64,000 nucleotides of DNA from Bacillota bacterium (lineage in GTDB: Bacteria; Bacillota; Clostridia; Acetivibrionales; JAEXSP01). Location: contig JAEXSP010000008.1 of assembly GCA_023453795.1 (NCBI GenBank), positions 1 through 64,000 on the forward strand. Direction: 5' to 3'. The position numbers and the translations under genes are program-made. The notes beneath the pieces were generated by a model. That model saw nothing but the letters and a program-made list of their open reading frames with translations, searched no databases and had not been told where the DNA came from. Of the stretch, positions 50,948 through 60,000 are shown in pieces (within the stretch, counting starts at the first letter, position 1; the number at the start of each line of letters is the position of its first letter).

Positions 50948-52054
50948 CTAATTGCTGTTGTCTATTTCCCAGATTGAGTAGAGCTTATGCTTAGAATCTG
51001 CGACATAAGCACCTACAATTGTTTCCCCGTCTGCATGACCTTCGCATACGACAAACCGATTGTCCGAGAGCTTATAATACTGGTAAAACACATTTTTATT
51101 ATCTCCGTTTGGCAGTCCGATTTCCTTGATAAGCTCCTTTAACTTGTTGCTCCGTAAAAAGAAGGTCTTAAAGAAATCCTCACTCACAGGTTTTTTCCGG
51201 TCTATCGGCGTATATTGTCTATATTCGCCTTCTACCATGAGTCTGTCGGGGGCAATCCAAAGTGTAGAAAAAATCTCATCCTCATTAGCCAGCTTTACAA
51301 ATTCTATTTTTCCAAGCTCGACAATACAAACTAAAAACAAATTGTTTCCAAGCTCATAATAATTCCTGTCATAATTGCTGTTTGAGCAGTTTGCTACACC
51401 TACTGATGCTGTAAAATGTTCAAAGTCGTTATCTTTCTTTACCAGTGCAACATAATCGTCCGCAGTCAAATGCCTGTCAACATACGTATAGTCCAGCATC
51501 CAGGATTCAACCTTCGTGACGTCGCTGCGTTTCTTGGATGAGGTTTGAATATGAACTCCTTCCTGTGTATGCCACATGAAATATTTGCTGTTTTTTGCTT
51601 CGTCTGTCGCAAACTCCAGTGTATGTATACCTTCTTCTTTTTTGTCAAAGTCGTTGACCGATTGCATGGATAAATAAACATTGTGCTTAACACCCGATGC
51701 CTGTACAGTGAAACTGCCATTGAGCTCAATTTTCTTTTTACCGTACTCAATATCTTCGTTTGACTGAGTAGAACCTACCCCTTCATCACTTTCCTTCGGT
51801 CCTTTATAATATTCGAATAAAGCATTTATCTGACTGTCAATTTCCGGGTCTGATTTGATGACGCTCTTTGCAAAAAGCTTTTTTAGCTCTTTCTTGTTTT
51901 CGTTATCCAATGCTTTGAAAACTTTATCCACCATTTCACGATACTGCTTGTCGTCACGATTTGTCGTATAATCAAGCAAGGCTGTCCTTGAACAAGAGGT
52001 CAAATGCACTGTTAATAAAAGTAAACTTATAATAGTAAAGAAGCGTTTTTTCAT
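50948..52054 (-). CDS. DUF5104-like lipoprotein
   Basis: A 368-residue lipoprotein: signal peptide with lipobox LTSC near residues 18-21. The N-terminal region (VDKVFKALDNENKKELKKLFAKSV...DSQINALFEYYKG) matches a DUF5104-like helical domain found in clostridial lipoproteins. The C-terminal part is beta-rich with no recognised domain. Probably tethered at the outer face of the membrane; function unknown. Confidence 0.7.
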   Translation of the reverse strand: MKKRFFTIISLLLLTVHLTSCSRTALLDYTTNRDDKQYREMVDKVFKALDNENKKELKKLFAKSVIKSDPEIDSQINALFEYYKGPKESDEGVGSTQSNEDIEYGKKKIELNGSFTVQASGVKHNVYLSMQSVNDFDKKEEGIHTLEFATDEAKNSKYFMWHTQEGVHIQTSSKKRSDVTKVESWMLDYTYVDRHLTADDYVALVKKDNDFEHFTASVGVANCSNSNYDRNYYELGNNLFLVCIVELGKIEFVKLANEDEIFSTLWIAPDRLMVEGEYRQYTPIDRKKPVSEDFFKTFFLRSNKLKELIKEIGLPNGDNKNVFYQYYKLSDNRFVVCEGHADGETIVGAYVADSKHKLYSIWEIDNSN

Positions 52055-52251
52055 ATCTTATTACCTCACTTATAGAATATACAAATTATCATTTCTTCAT
52101 CACATAGTATCAATAACTTTCCATATAGTCAAACAGCATTTGACATAACTTCCCTTTTGGAACGCAACGTTTATTACAGGATCAAGAGGCCTTTTTACAA
52201 TACATATAAGCATTCCCCTCCCTTTGATTTTTTAGGAGGGGAAAATTAAAA
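52055..52251. other. Upstream region of the lipoprotein gene
   Basis: AT-rich sequence that should carry the promoter of the leftward lipoprotein gene. AGGGGAAAATTAA at 52236-52249 is an inverted copy of TTAATTTTCCCC just past the candidate RNA at 52418-52429, so the RNA gene and the terminator are framed by an inverted repeat. Confidence 0.35.
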
Positions 52252-52281
52252 AGTGCGTACAGGTAATTAGCCTACACGCAC
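52252..52281 (-). terminator. Leftward terminator beside the candidate RNA
   Basis: Stem GTGCGT(ac)AGG / GCCT(ac)ACGCAC. In the leftward RNA it is followed by TTTTTAATTTT, a good U-tract. It may end transcription arriving from the DUF6530/GIY-YIG operon. Confidence 0.6.
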
Positions 52282-52288
52282 CTAAAAT

Positions 52289-52317
52289 TTGCAAAAATAA
52301 ACAAAAGCAAGTATAAT
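52289..52317 (+). promoter_or_regulatory. Promoter of the candidate structured RNA
   Basis: TTGCAA (52289-52294), exact 17-bp spacer, perfect TATAAT (52312-52317). Start expected near 52324, just before the first stem of the RNA. Confidence 0.75.
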
Positions 52318-52320
52318 AGT

Positions 52321-52432
52321 GTTGGTTGCTGTGGCGGACGATGTCCGTACGTGTGGGTAGTTCCCTTACCTGCATGAGCCTTCAAGTGTTGGCGCACTTG
52401 AGGGTCACGGCAACTATTAATTTTCCCCCAAC
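52321..52432 (+). ncRNA. Candidate structured RNA with a four-way junction
   Basis: Positions 52325-52414 fold into four helices with almost no unpaired junction bases. P1 is GTTGCTGTG/CACGGCAAC (52325-52333 with 52406-52414), P2 CGGAC/GTCCG (52335-52347), P3 a 10-bp stem at 52350-52359 with 52367-52376 and a seven-base loop, P4 a 10-bp stem at 52379-52388 with 52395-52404. Five pairs are G-U on the plus strand and would be A-C mismatches on the minus strand, so the RNA is on the plus strand. A consensus promoter sits just upstream and TATTAATTTT follows P1. GTTGG/CCAAC could close an outer stem. No ORF. It does not match a tRNA (P1 has nine pairs) and I could not name a family. Confidence 0.6.
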
Positions 52433-52668
52433 AAAATTATATATTATTGGGATAAAAATGGCAATAAATATATTTATTCTCATGCTAATTTGTTGTAAAC
52501 CGTGATTTTGAATCAAGTCCTATAGCTCCCAATCCAGAGAATTATAATGAGAACTGCTGTTAATTTTACTTTCCTTTTGATTTTCCTGATAACAGAATTG
52601 GGCTTTAAAAGGAATAAAAAAATCATGCTTTTCGGAGACAAAATTTAAACAGAAACTTTAGGAAAACT

Positions 52669-53028
52669 TCATGTCATTTTCAGCCTGTTATATCCCCTGT
52701 CTCCATAGGGCTGTAATTTTTCCAGCCAGGACTTTTCCAATTGTTTAAGCTCCCATTTTACGTCAGTAATCTTTTCGGTGTCCTTTTCCTCCAATACCTC
52801 ATAGGTAAAAGCTTCCGGCCCAAACTCGTTCCAATCCTTCTGAAGCTGTGAATTGGGATGTCTGCCCGTATCCAGCTGTCCCTGTATGTGAAGCCATCTG
52901 TTTTTAAGATTCGAATATGAGTCCAGGTATATTTTCCCGTTGATCGTATTTTTTACCTGCACTACACCCATATAAGTCTTAATTTGTTTATACTGCTCAA
53001 GCAATTCTTTACGATGATTCTTATCCAT
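52669..53028 (-). CDS. GIY-YIG family protein with altered catalytic motif
   Basis: A 119-residue small GIY-YIG domain: MGVVQVKNTINGKIYLDSYS, the conserved Arg in LKNRW, a hydrophobic core HPNSQLQKDWNEFGPEAFTY and Glu residues in the C-terminal helix. The family's catalytic tyrosine pair G-I-Y ... Y-I-G is here G-V-V ... Y-L-D, so nuclease activity is doubtful. It starts three bases after the stop of the DUF6530 gene and shares its operator-controlled promoter. Confidence 0.75.
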   Translation of the reverse strand: MDKNHRKELLEQYKQIKTYMGVVQVKNTINGKIYLDSYSNLKNRWLHIQGQLDTGRHPNSQLQKDWNEFGPEAFTYEVLEEKDTEKITDVKWELKQLEKSWLEKLQPYGDRGYNRLKMT

Positions 53029-53031
53029 TTT

Positions 53032-53514
53032 CTAATACCCCATCTCTTTCAGTATTCTTGATAAAGTAGCCAGGCGTTCCCCGATAAGCTCACTGTCATC
53101 ACTAAGCGCTTGACTGAAAAGCTTAATATCTTCATCTATCTTTTCATTGTCAGTACATACAGCCACCGTCATTGCGTCACCCTGTAATCCGATCCTGTCT
53201 ACCTTGCTTTTTTCGGCATTGTACAGCTTATCAAACCGATATGCTTCTTCCTGAAAATACTGCTTTGTTCTGCATACAAGGATCGCAAGGTCAAGCACAC
53301 GATGAAGCGGCAGCTCTTCGGATTGCCTTGACCATTTTTCCCCTGTGTATCTCCATACTTTTGCGGAAATATCAACCTTGCCGCGGTCATTCCATTGCGC
53401 CAATCCCAGCGAAAGTCCTTTTGCATCTGTATTATAGGCATATCTGCCGTCTACATTTTCATAGTTTTCGGAAACAATAACCGGTTTATGCTTTAGAGAA
53501 GTCGGTATTTTCAT
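53032..53514 (-). CDS. DUF6530-like protein
   Basis: About 160 residues from the ATG at 53514, which has AGGAGG eight bases upstream. I associate the sequence (HKPVIVSENYENVDGRYAYN, GLSLGLAQWNDRGKVDISAK, WSRQSEELPLHRVLDLAIL) with the DUF6530 family of conserved firmicute proteins of unknown function. Cytosolic, no membrane segments. First gene of a two-gene operon with the GIY-YIG-like gene. Confidence 0.7.
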   Translation of the reverse strand: MKIPTSLKHKPVIVSENYENVDGRYAYNTDAKGLSLGLAQWNDRGKVDISAKVWRYTGEKWSRQSEELPLHRVLDLAILVCRTKQYFQEEAYRFDKLYNAEKSKVDRIGLQGDAMTVAVCTDNEKIDEDIKLFSQALSDDSELIGERLATLSRILKEMGY

Positions 53515-53553
53515 TGCTTCTGCCTCCTGATAGTAATTAATTTCCAATGCAGT

Positions 53554-53615
53554 TTAGTAATTTACTAACTTAGTAATTTACTAAATATAATAATGCTTTC
53601 GATAGGCTGTGTCAA
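53554..53615 (-). promoter_or_regulatory. Promoter with two tandem perfect 15-bp palindromic operators
   Basis: On the minus strand TTGACA (53610-53615), exact 17-bp spacer, TATTAT (53587-53592). Immediately downstream two identical copies of TTAGTAATTTACTAA (plus-strand reading), each a perfect palindrome, lie at 53554-53568 and 53570-53584, 16 bp apart. They cover the transcription start. Such sites fit MarR-, HxlR- or PadR-type repressors; no regulator gene is adjacent. Confidence 0.75.
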
Positions 53616-53766
53616 CAAGTATTATCTACAATTTGCAGTAAATAGCTAATGAAAGGCAGGCATACAACAAGCGCCATAGAAATGTCAGATGAATTGTGAA
53701 GGCATGATATTGATTTTAATTTTCAAGGAAAAGCTAATATTATGTTCGGAAATAAAACACTGTCGT

Positions 53767-54465
53767 TTATTTATAGAAAAGCAATATTTCAATCCTGCGG
53801 TTGTTGTTTTTCTTTATGTAGGTGTCATTTGCCTGCTGCAGCCTTTGTGCATCGAAGCTGCCGTTGGCATCCCTGTTGACAGGCTTGTATTCACCGAAGG
53901 AAGTCACGGACATTAGATATTTTGCCGGGTCAATCCCAACATCGTTTTTCAGGAGCTGAAATACTTCGATGGAGCGAAGAGCCGCCAGTTCCATGTTTGA
54001 ACGATACAGCGCCGTGTGGTCCGTGTCGGCATGTCCCTGTATTTGTATGTCCTTAATTAAGGGCAAATTCTTTTTTAAGGTGCTGCCGAATATTTTGATT
54101 GCTTCCTTTCCCTTCCGATTCAGCCGGTAATCGTTTTGATTGAATAGAATCAAGGTGCTGAAGGTGATCTGCTGCACCTTTGCATCATTCATGACCTTTA
54201 TATCATAATTTTTACTGCCGGATAGTGAAATTCCATACGAAGTCTTATTAAGTGCAATATACTTTGATTTGAACGCAGAGGCAATTTCCCGGACAACTTC
54301 TACCTGGTGGTTTCTTACCTGCTTTAGGTTTAAATCGTCATTTATGCTGTTCAAAGAAAGATAGAAAATGAATGCAAACATCGAGACAACCATTACAAGA
54401 ACCAATGAGAGCATCAAATCGGCAAAGGAAGGCCAAAAGTTATATTCCAAAATATCATCGTCCAT
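53767..54465 (-). CDS. MotB/OmpA-type partner of a proton channel
   Basis: A 232-residue protein with one N-terminal membrane helix (about 15-37, FADLMLSLVLVMVVSMFAFIF, preceded by the N-proximal acidic residues expected of MotB/ExbD types) and a C-terminal OmpA-like peptidoglycan-binding domain (about 100-232). The domain has IQIQGHADTD near 141 and NRRIEILL near the end. Proteins like ZorB and MotB pair with a MotA/TolQ/ExbB channel and anchor it to the wall. The ATG at 54465 has GAGGTG six bases upstream. Last gene of the operon, 17 bases after the channel gene. Confidence 0.85.
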   Translation of the reverse strand: MDDDILEYNFWPSFADLMLSLVLVMVVSMFAFIFYLSLNSINDDLNLKQVRNHQVEVVREIASAFKSKYIALNKTSYGISLSGSKNYDIKVMNDAKVQQITFSTLILFNQNDYRLNRKGKEAIKIFGSTLKKNLPLIKDIQIQGHADTDHTALYRSNMELAALRSIEVFQLLKNDVGIDPAKYLMSVTSFGEYKPVNRDANGSFDAQRLQQANDTYIKKNNNRRIEILLFYK

Positions 54466-54482
54466 AGTTTGCACCTCACTCT

Positions 54483-56093
54483 CTATTTCTTAAATCTACT
54501 CAAAAAACTTTTAACTAACCCCTTGTTTTTGGGCTTGGTACTGATCCTGTTTTCAACAAGCTTGTCTATTAAATCCCGCTGCTGCAGGAGATTTGATACA
54601 ACTGCGGAGTTTTCCGACAAATCGCTTACATGCTTCACAAGCTGCCTGTTTTCCTTCAGAAATTCGTTCAGCAGCCTATTGTTCTTTTCTACGATATTTT
54701 CACCGATCAAATTTGAAAGATTGTCATAGGATTTGGACAAATTCCCAAACACCTCATTAATCCCTCCTGCGGCTTCTCTCAATGGCACATCCATTCTATC
54801 GAACATATCGGCAATATGCTCCAGCTCCTTTGAGAAGGTACGAGTCATTACCGAAAAATGCTCGTCCATGCTGCGGATAATGGGATCTTTCAGCGCTTCT
54901 ACGACCACGGCATTCGTTTTCCCTATTTCAATGAAAGAGTTTTCGGCTGCACTCACCAAATGGAGATTAACTTCACTCAGCTGTTTCAGATGGTCAAACG
55001 ACTCTACAACCCTGGACATTTTCTCATTATAATCGTCATAAGACCTATCTATCTTATTTTGCAGCGTATTGATATTATTAACGCTTTCGCCTACATAGCT
55101 TCCGAACTTTTCAAGGCTTTCTTCCACTCTGTTGAAGCATTGCATCATTTCTTCGTGCTGTGAAGCCATGCTTATGACATTCTCGGAAAATTTATCAGAT
55201 GCACTGCTTAAGTTTTCCATAACTCCGGACATACCGCCAAGAAGCTGATTAACGCTTGATATTCTTTGACTGAAATCATTGAATTGTGTTTGGACATTTT
55301 CCGCAAATTCCGCTACTTTTTGTGCAGCCCGGAAGTTATTCTGCATCTGCTGCTCACTGATCTCAAGCGTCTTTACCAGTGTTTGGGCTGCTGTAGGACT
55401 TAGCTTGGGAATCCAGGAATTAATAGAACTGTAGGCTATCTCATTTTTTACAGGCGCACAAATATACCTAAGGTACAAGGTGAAAAGAATGACACTTACA
55501 ATAGTAAGAAATACGCCTGCAATACTTGGTGCAAATGCGCTTCCCAGCTTGGAAAACAATGCGTCAATGGCATTTGCTATGTCACTTGTTGTTTGATTCT
55601 GTTTCAGACCGGACAATGCCGGCTGTATTTTGGAGAAAGACTCCGAAAGGCCGAAAAGGGTTCCGAACAGACCCATAATTATAAATATTGAGGATAAGCC
55701 TTTTAATAGCAGATTCACATTGAACAAAGAGTTTTCCGTGTATTTGTTCAACTGCGAAATGTCCGTTTTTCCGTTTTCAAGCCCTGTCTTGTATATTGCA
55801 TGTATATGCTTTGCAACAGGGTTTTGGGGTTCGATTTTATTATTCCTGCAGAAGAGCATAAACTGCTGTTCTGCCTCTTCCTTCAAATTTGATGCCGGCG
55901 CCTGGTGGACTTTTATTACCATTTCCTCCAGCATACTTACATCAATGCACCTTTTTATTGCACCCCGTATTTTAATAAGGCTATATGTTTTATGGAGCAA
56001 CAAAAACAGCCAAACAACAAAAAGGAGGAGTATGGCCGGGGTTATAAGCCTTTGAATTTCAAACAACGGATTCGTGCCGGTTAATATCTTCAT
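54483..56093 (-). CDS. MotA/TolQ/ExbB-type channel with long coiled-coil tail (ZorA-like)
   Basis: A 536-residue protein. Helix 1 is near residues 17-35. Two further helices near 130-152 (LSSIFIIMGLFGTLFGLSES) and 184-212 (FAPSIAGVFLTIVSVILFTL) match the core of MotA/TolQ/ExbB proton channels. The remaining 320 residues are predicted to be helical coiled coil extending into the cytoplasm, much longer than in MotA or TolQ but like ZorA of Zorya defence systems. It should form a pentameric stator with the OmpA-domain partner and use ion flow to move or signal through the tail. Confidence 0.82.
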   Translation of the reverse strand: MKILTGTNPLFEIQRLITPAILLLFVVWLFLLLHKTYSLIKIRGAIKRCIDVSMLEEMVIKVHQAPASNLKEEAEQQFMLFCRNNKIEPQNPVAKHIHAIYKTGLENGKTDISQLNKYTENSLFNVNLLLKGLSSIFIIMGLFGTLFGLSESFSKIQPALSGLKQNQTTSDIANAIDALFSKLGSAFAPSIAGVFLTIVSVILFTLYLRYICAPVKNEIAYSSINSWIPKLSPTAAQTLVKTLEISEQQMQNNFRAAQKVAEFAENVQTQFNDFSQRISSVNQLLGGMSGVMENLSSASDKFSENVISMASQHEEMMQCFNRVEESLEKFGSYVGESVNNINTLQNKIDRSYDDYNEKMSRVVESFDHLKQLSEVNLHLVSAAENSFIEIGKTNAVVVEALKDPIIRSMDEHFSVMTRTFSKELEHIADMFDRMDVPLREAAGGINEVFGNLSKSYDNLSNLIGENIVEKNNRLLNEFLKENRQLVKHVSDLSENSAVVSNLLQQRDLIDKLVENRISTKPKNKGLVKSFLSRFKK

Positions 56094-56107
56094 TTTATTA
56101 CCTCTAA

Positions 56108-57076
56108 TTATATTTCGATTATTCCTTTTTCCGCCAGCTCGTACTTGTTACCGGCTGCTCTGAGTCTTGCAGCCCGCACAACTTTGAAGTCATTACCCGG
56201 ATGACCTGCTTCCCTGACCTCGAATATACACGAAAACATGTCAAAGTATTTGCTTCGGATCGATGCAGAAAATATGGGAAAGACTTTACCTTTTGAGGTT
56301 TTCTCGCCGGACATGTAAAACCAGCCTTTCGAATCCTCTATAAAAGTCATTTTAAAACCGGGATCAAAATTCGTCCTTTGATATTCCTCTATCCCAAGCC
56401 TGATGCATCTGTACTGCCGAATGAAGGCTTCTTCGTTCTGACTCTTCAGCCGGTTGTACTGCTCCTCTATGGAAGATGAATCTGCCCGGTTGATTGAATT
56501 CTGTGAGCTATCCCTGCCTGCCATATAGGTATTTGCCTTTGAGGAAACACTTTGCCTTTCATCTTTGCGATTTGCATCCATGCTCTTAACTTTGCTTTTC
56601 AGCTCCTGAATTTCATACAGCAGTTGGGAATAATTCCCATTCTCTGCGGATTGTCCTTCTCTTTTTCCTGCGGAATACAGATCAGCCTCTGTAAATCCGG
56701 ATTGCCTTGAGTAATAGAGCATTTTATCTTCAAGTATGTCAAGCCTTTGATTCAGTTTTTGCAGCTTATTATCCGAGGATCTTTTGATTCCATGCAAAAG
56801 CAGCATAACAAAGACAAGGTTAACACATACAGCGGCTAAAATGATTATCCCTGCCGAAAGGAAATCAAATTTAAATAGATTTCCGCTCCCACTTTCCGAA
56901 TTGTCTGACCCGGTAATATCGTCTACTGTCTCCTGATTTTGCCTTACGCCGAGAGTTGATTCATCGTCAGTACCTGCAGCCTGAACATTTACGCAGTATG
57001 CAGTAATCGGCAAGCACATGGAAAGCAGTATGGCAAACAAAATAAATTTAGGGATTATTTTTCTTTTCATTTTCAC
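56108..57076 (-). CDS. Membrane-anchored coiled-coil protein, unknown
   Basis: A 322-residue protein. A signal peptide covers residues 1-33, a polar acidic segment follows, then a membrane helix (about 68-95, SAGIIILAAVCVNLVFVMLL), a coiled-coil region (about 95-165 and 195-220) and a C-terminal alpha/beta domain (about 225-322). So the N-terminus is outside and the coiled coil and C-terminal domain inside. The GTG at 57076 or ATG at 57070 could start it; both lie in the 3' end of the actin-like ATPase gene, which it overlaps by 29 bases. No family recognised. Confidence 0.65.
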   Translation of the reverse strand: MKMKRKIIPKFILFAILLSMCLPITAYCVNVQAAGTDDESTLGVRQNQETVDDITGSDNSESGSGNLFKFDFLSAGIIILAAVCVNLVFVMLLLHGIKRSSDNKLQKLNQRLDILEDKMLYYSRQSGFTEADLYSAGKREGQSAENGNYSQLLYEIQELKSKVKSMDANRKDERQSVSSKANTYMAGRDSSQNSINRADSSSIEEQYNRLKSQNEEAFIRQYRCIRLGIEEYQRTNFDPGFKMTFIEDSKGWFYMSGEKTSKGKVFPIFSASIRSKYFDMFSCIFEVREAGHPGNDFKVVRAARLRAAGNKYELAEKGIIEI

Positions 57077-60000
57077 TGTACATCAACTCCAACAACGAAT
57101 GTATTCCCAGTATAAACAGGGGATCGAGCCTTTCATCGCTTTTCAGATCAAGAATCTTTCTCTCGACCAGGCCTGCCAAAGTGTTCTGCATGGATGCATT
57201 AAAATCAATTTGAGCTTTTCTTCCCTTTTCTTCGAAGATTTCATTGACCATGCCGATAAATCTTCTTAAATTCTCCAGATCCACATCCGGTTTTATATCT
57301 ATCTCCTTTGCTATGAAACGATCAAAAAGCCCCTCATTTTTATCAAGGAGATCGGTATCCCACTCATATTCCGAATTTGTTCCGTCTTTCGCTTTAATCG
57401 AAAACCTTTCTCCCGATATCATTCTTTCCCTGCTCAAATCATTATTGCTGTTGTCTACATATAACAGCCCCATCGCAGCTTCTGTCTTAAGTGCGGTTTC
57501 GTTGAAGTATATCTTAACCTCCTCGACACCGTAGGGCTCCAGTAATTGAGCAATTTTCTCCTCTATCACCTTATCGGAGGTGCAGGTCAGCACCCATCTG
57601 TATAATTTGGCACCGTTGCCGGAAAGAAACAATTTTATCCTTTTTATATTCTGCAGTTCGCCCTTTTTGAAGAGGTTTGAAAGCAGCATGGAAATATAGT
57701 AGAGCATACCTAAAAACCCCAGAGACACCAGCTTGATAAAATCAACATAACAGTCCGTTCCCATGATATTGGTCCTGTCGTTTTCTATGCGTGTCTCATT
57801 TTCAAACAGTTCGTACTCGATCTGTGACATAAAGTCTTCGGGGATACCCTTATTCTTGTAGAGCAGGCCATAGGCATTGGAATCGTTCCTGATGGGATCA
57901 AGGATAAGCTTGTTGAAAACCTCAGGCGACTTGCACAGAGTCATCAAAAAGATGCTTCTGGAAGCGAACCTGAAAGAGGATTGAAGCTTGCTGCTGTTCT
58001 CCTCGTCCCTTTTCCAAACTGAAATATCCGTAGAAGCACCACCTATATCAATACATGCAAATGCCTCATTCGGCAGAGGTTTGGCCATACCGTCAATATT
58101 CTGGAAAAACAGCGAGGAAGCCAGGCTTTCTGTTGAAAAACAGCTTATTTTGATATCCAGCCCTGTATCCTCCTGCAGGCTTTTAATCGCAGCATGCACT
58201 GACTGCACATAAATATTCTTTCTGTTTTCCCCCAAGGCAGAAGGGTATGAAAAGCGGAAATCTATGCTGCCCACTCCATTTGATGCAGCCTTTTGCACAC
58301 ACTGCAGCAGGATTTGCTTCAGGTACTGCCTGGCGACCTTGGTTTGATTCTCATCTCCCCATTTTAGGTTCTTGTATATATTTTCAGCAGACGCATCAAA
58401 CCGTACCTTATTATTGTGAAAGAATATGTGCCCGTCGAAGAACGCTTTCAGAAAGTCGTTGAATTCGCCCGGATCAACATTCCTGAGCTTTTCATACATG
58501 CTTAAATATATTCTCTTGTTCAAATAGGCATAAGGAATGAAATACTTATAGACCGGATCGTTAAAGGTTGTATCCTTCGGGTTGGTAACCAAATAGGCAT
58601 TGTCGGAAATGCTGTCGTCTATACAAACAGCGCCATCCGCAGACCTGTCAAATGCCCTTCCGAGCCGTATGAAATCCTTCTTTCGTCCATCGTCATAAAA
58701 TGCGGCAGTTGATGTCGTCCCAAAGTCCATTCCAATTTTCCACTGTTTGCTGCTGTCTATAAATACTTTTTCCGGCTGTTTCAGAAAAATAATTCCGATG
58801 TCCGAATCTCCGAGGCTGTTAGTGTATTTGCACTCAATGTACTTCGGAAGACATTTGGAATGAATCATCCTGCAGTCGATATACTTGTCCGGAATCTTGC
58901 CGAGTTTATATTCATTGATATCCTGTGAACCGTAAATCGGTTTAACCGTCAATTTTGAATCATAGTCTGTGCTGATGAAAGTGTAATACTTTGACCAAAG
59001 GGCGGCATTATCGTCAGTATCAACTGTTTTGGAATACAACTGATACGGCCATACTGCAATATTAGGCAAATTATGAGAAGCCAGTTCATTGAGACGGATT
59101 CTTCCCGTGTCGCTGCAGACAGAGTCTTTTTTATCCTGCTCCTTTATATCATACGTTTTGAAAACCTCGAAATCCAAATAATCCTGTCCCGGGCGTTTAA
59201 GGAATGCCGGGCCCGCAAGCTTGAGCTGCAGGGAAACTTCAATCTGCGAATCATTTATTGCCTTAACCTTTATATTGTCCTTAATCTCCCAAGGACTGAT
59301 ATGCTCAAGCACAACTTTGCTAACAGGCCAGATGATACTGTATCTGCTTCCTCTGAAATGCACGGTTCCTGTATATCCACCGAAAGCACTTCTATTGCCC
59401 GGAGTGTCTGCATCATCAACCGCTGCCTCTTCAGCTTCCAGCTTAACCATATATATTTCTTTCAGAAACAGGTCTTCTGCTTTATATATCACCGTAGCAT
59501 CCGGTATCCTCCATAGCCCGAACATTTTACTGCCGCTGACAAAATCCTCGGGATACTCACGCAGTGACACGTTCCCAAAAATGCGGATCTTTTCTGCCGC
59601 ATTGTGATTGGCTTCAATATCCCACATTTTTTTGCTGACGATTACAAAATTACGGTTTGCATACAAAGCCACATCGGAAGCTCCGTCATCATCCTTTCTG
59701 CGGACAGAAATCTTCATTAGCTGGCATATGTTCAGAGCCGGAGTTGAAGCATTCGTACATTGCAGAGCATCAACCTGCCGAAATAATCCGAAGTCAAATC
59801 TGGCTTTTATATCAGATATAAAGTCGTTGAACAATCCAATGATTTTATTCAGGTTGCCGCCTTTTGCATAATTCCTTACCTGGTCGGAAATCTCCTGCAG
59901 CCAGATAACAAGCGCTTCGGCATATTCTGAATCAATATACGGAACCGGATCGGCAAATTTGCCGTTCCTAAACCAACTTACCCTTTTCTCAAGATTGATT

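Noticed and set aside
52325..52414. Candidate RNA read on the minus strand
   Set aside because: Five helix pairs become A-C mismatches on that strand and the good promoter is on the plus strand.
52325..52414. Candidate RNA as a tRNA or tRNA-like gene
   Set aside because: The closing stem is 9 bp, loops do not match D, anticodon or T loops, and there is no CCA.
53554..53584. Tandem repeats as a short CRISPR array
   Set aside because: Only two 15-bp units 16 bp apart with a single base between them and no cas genes; operators explain them better.
53767..56093. Stator pair as flagellar motAB
   Set aside because: The channel has a 320-residue coiled-coil tail and the neighbours are NTPase and VWA genes, not flagellar genes.
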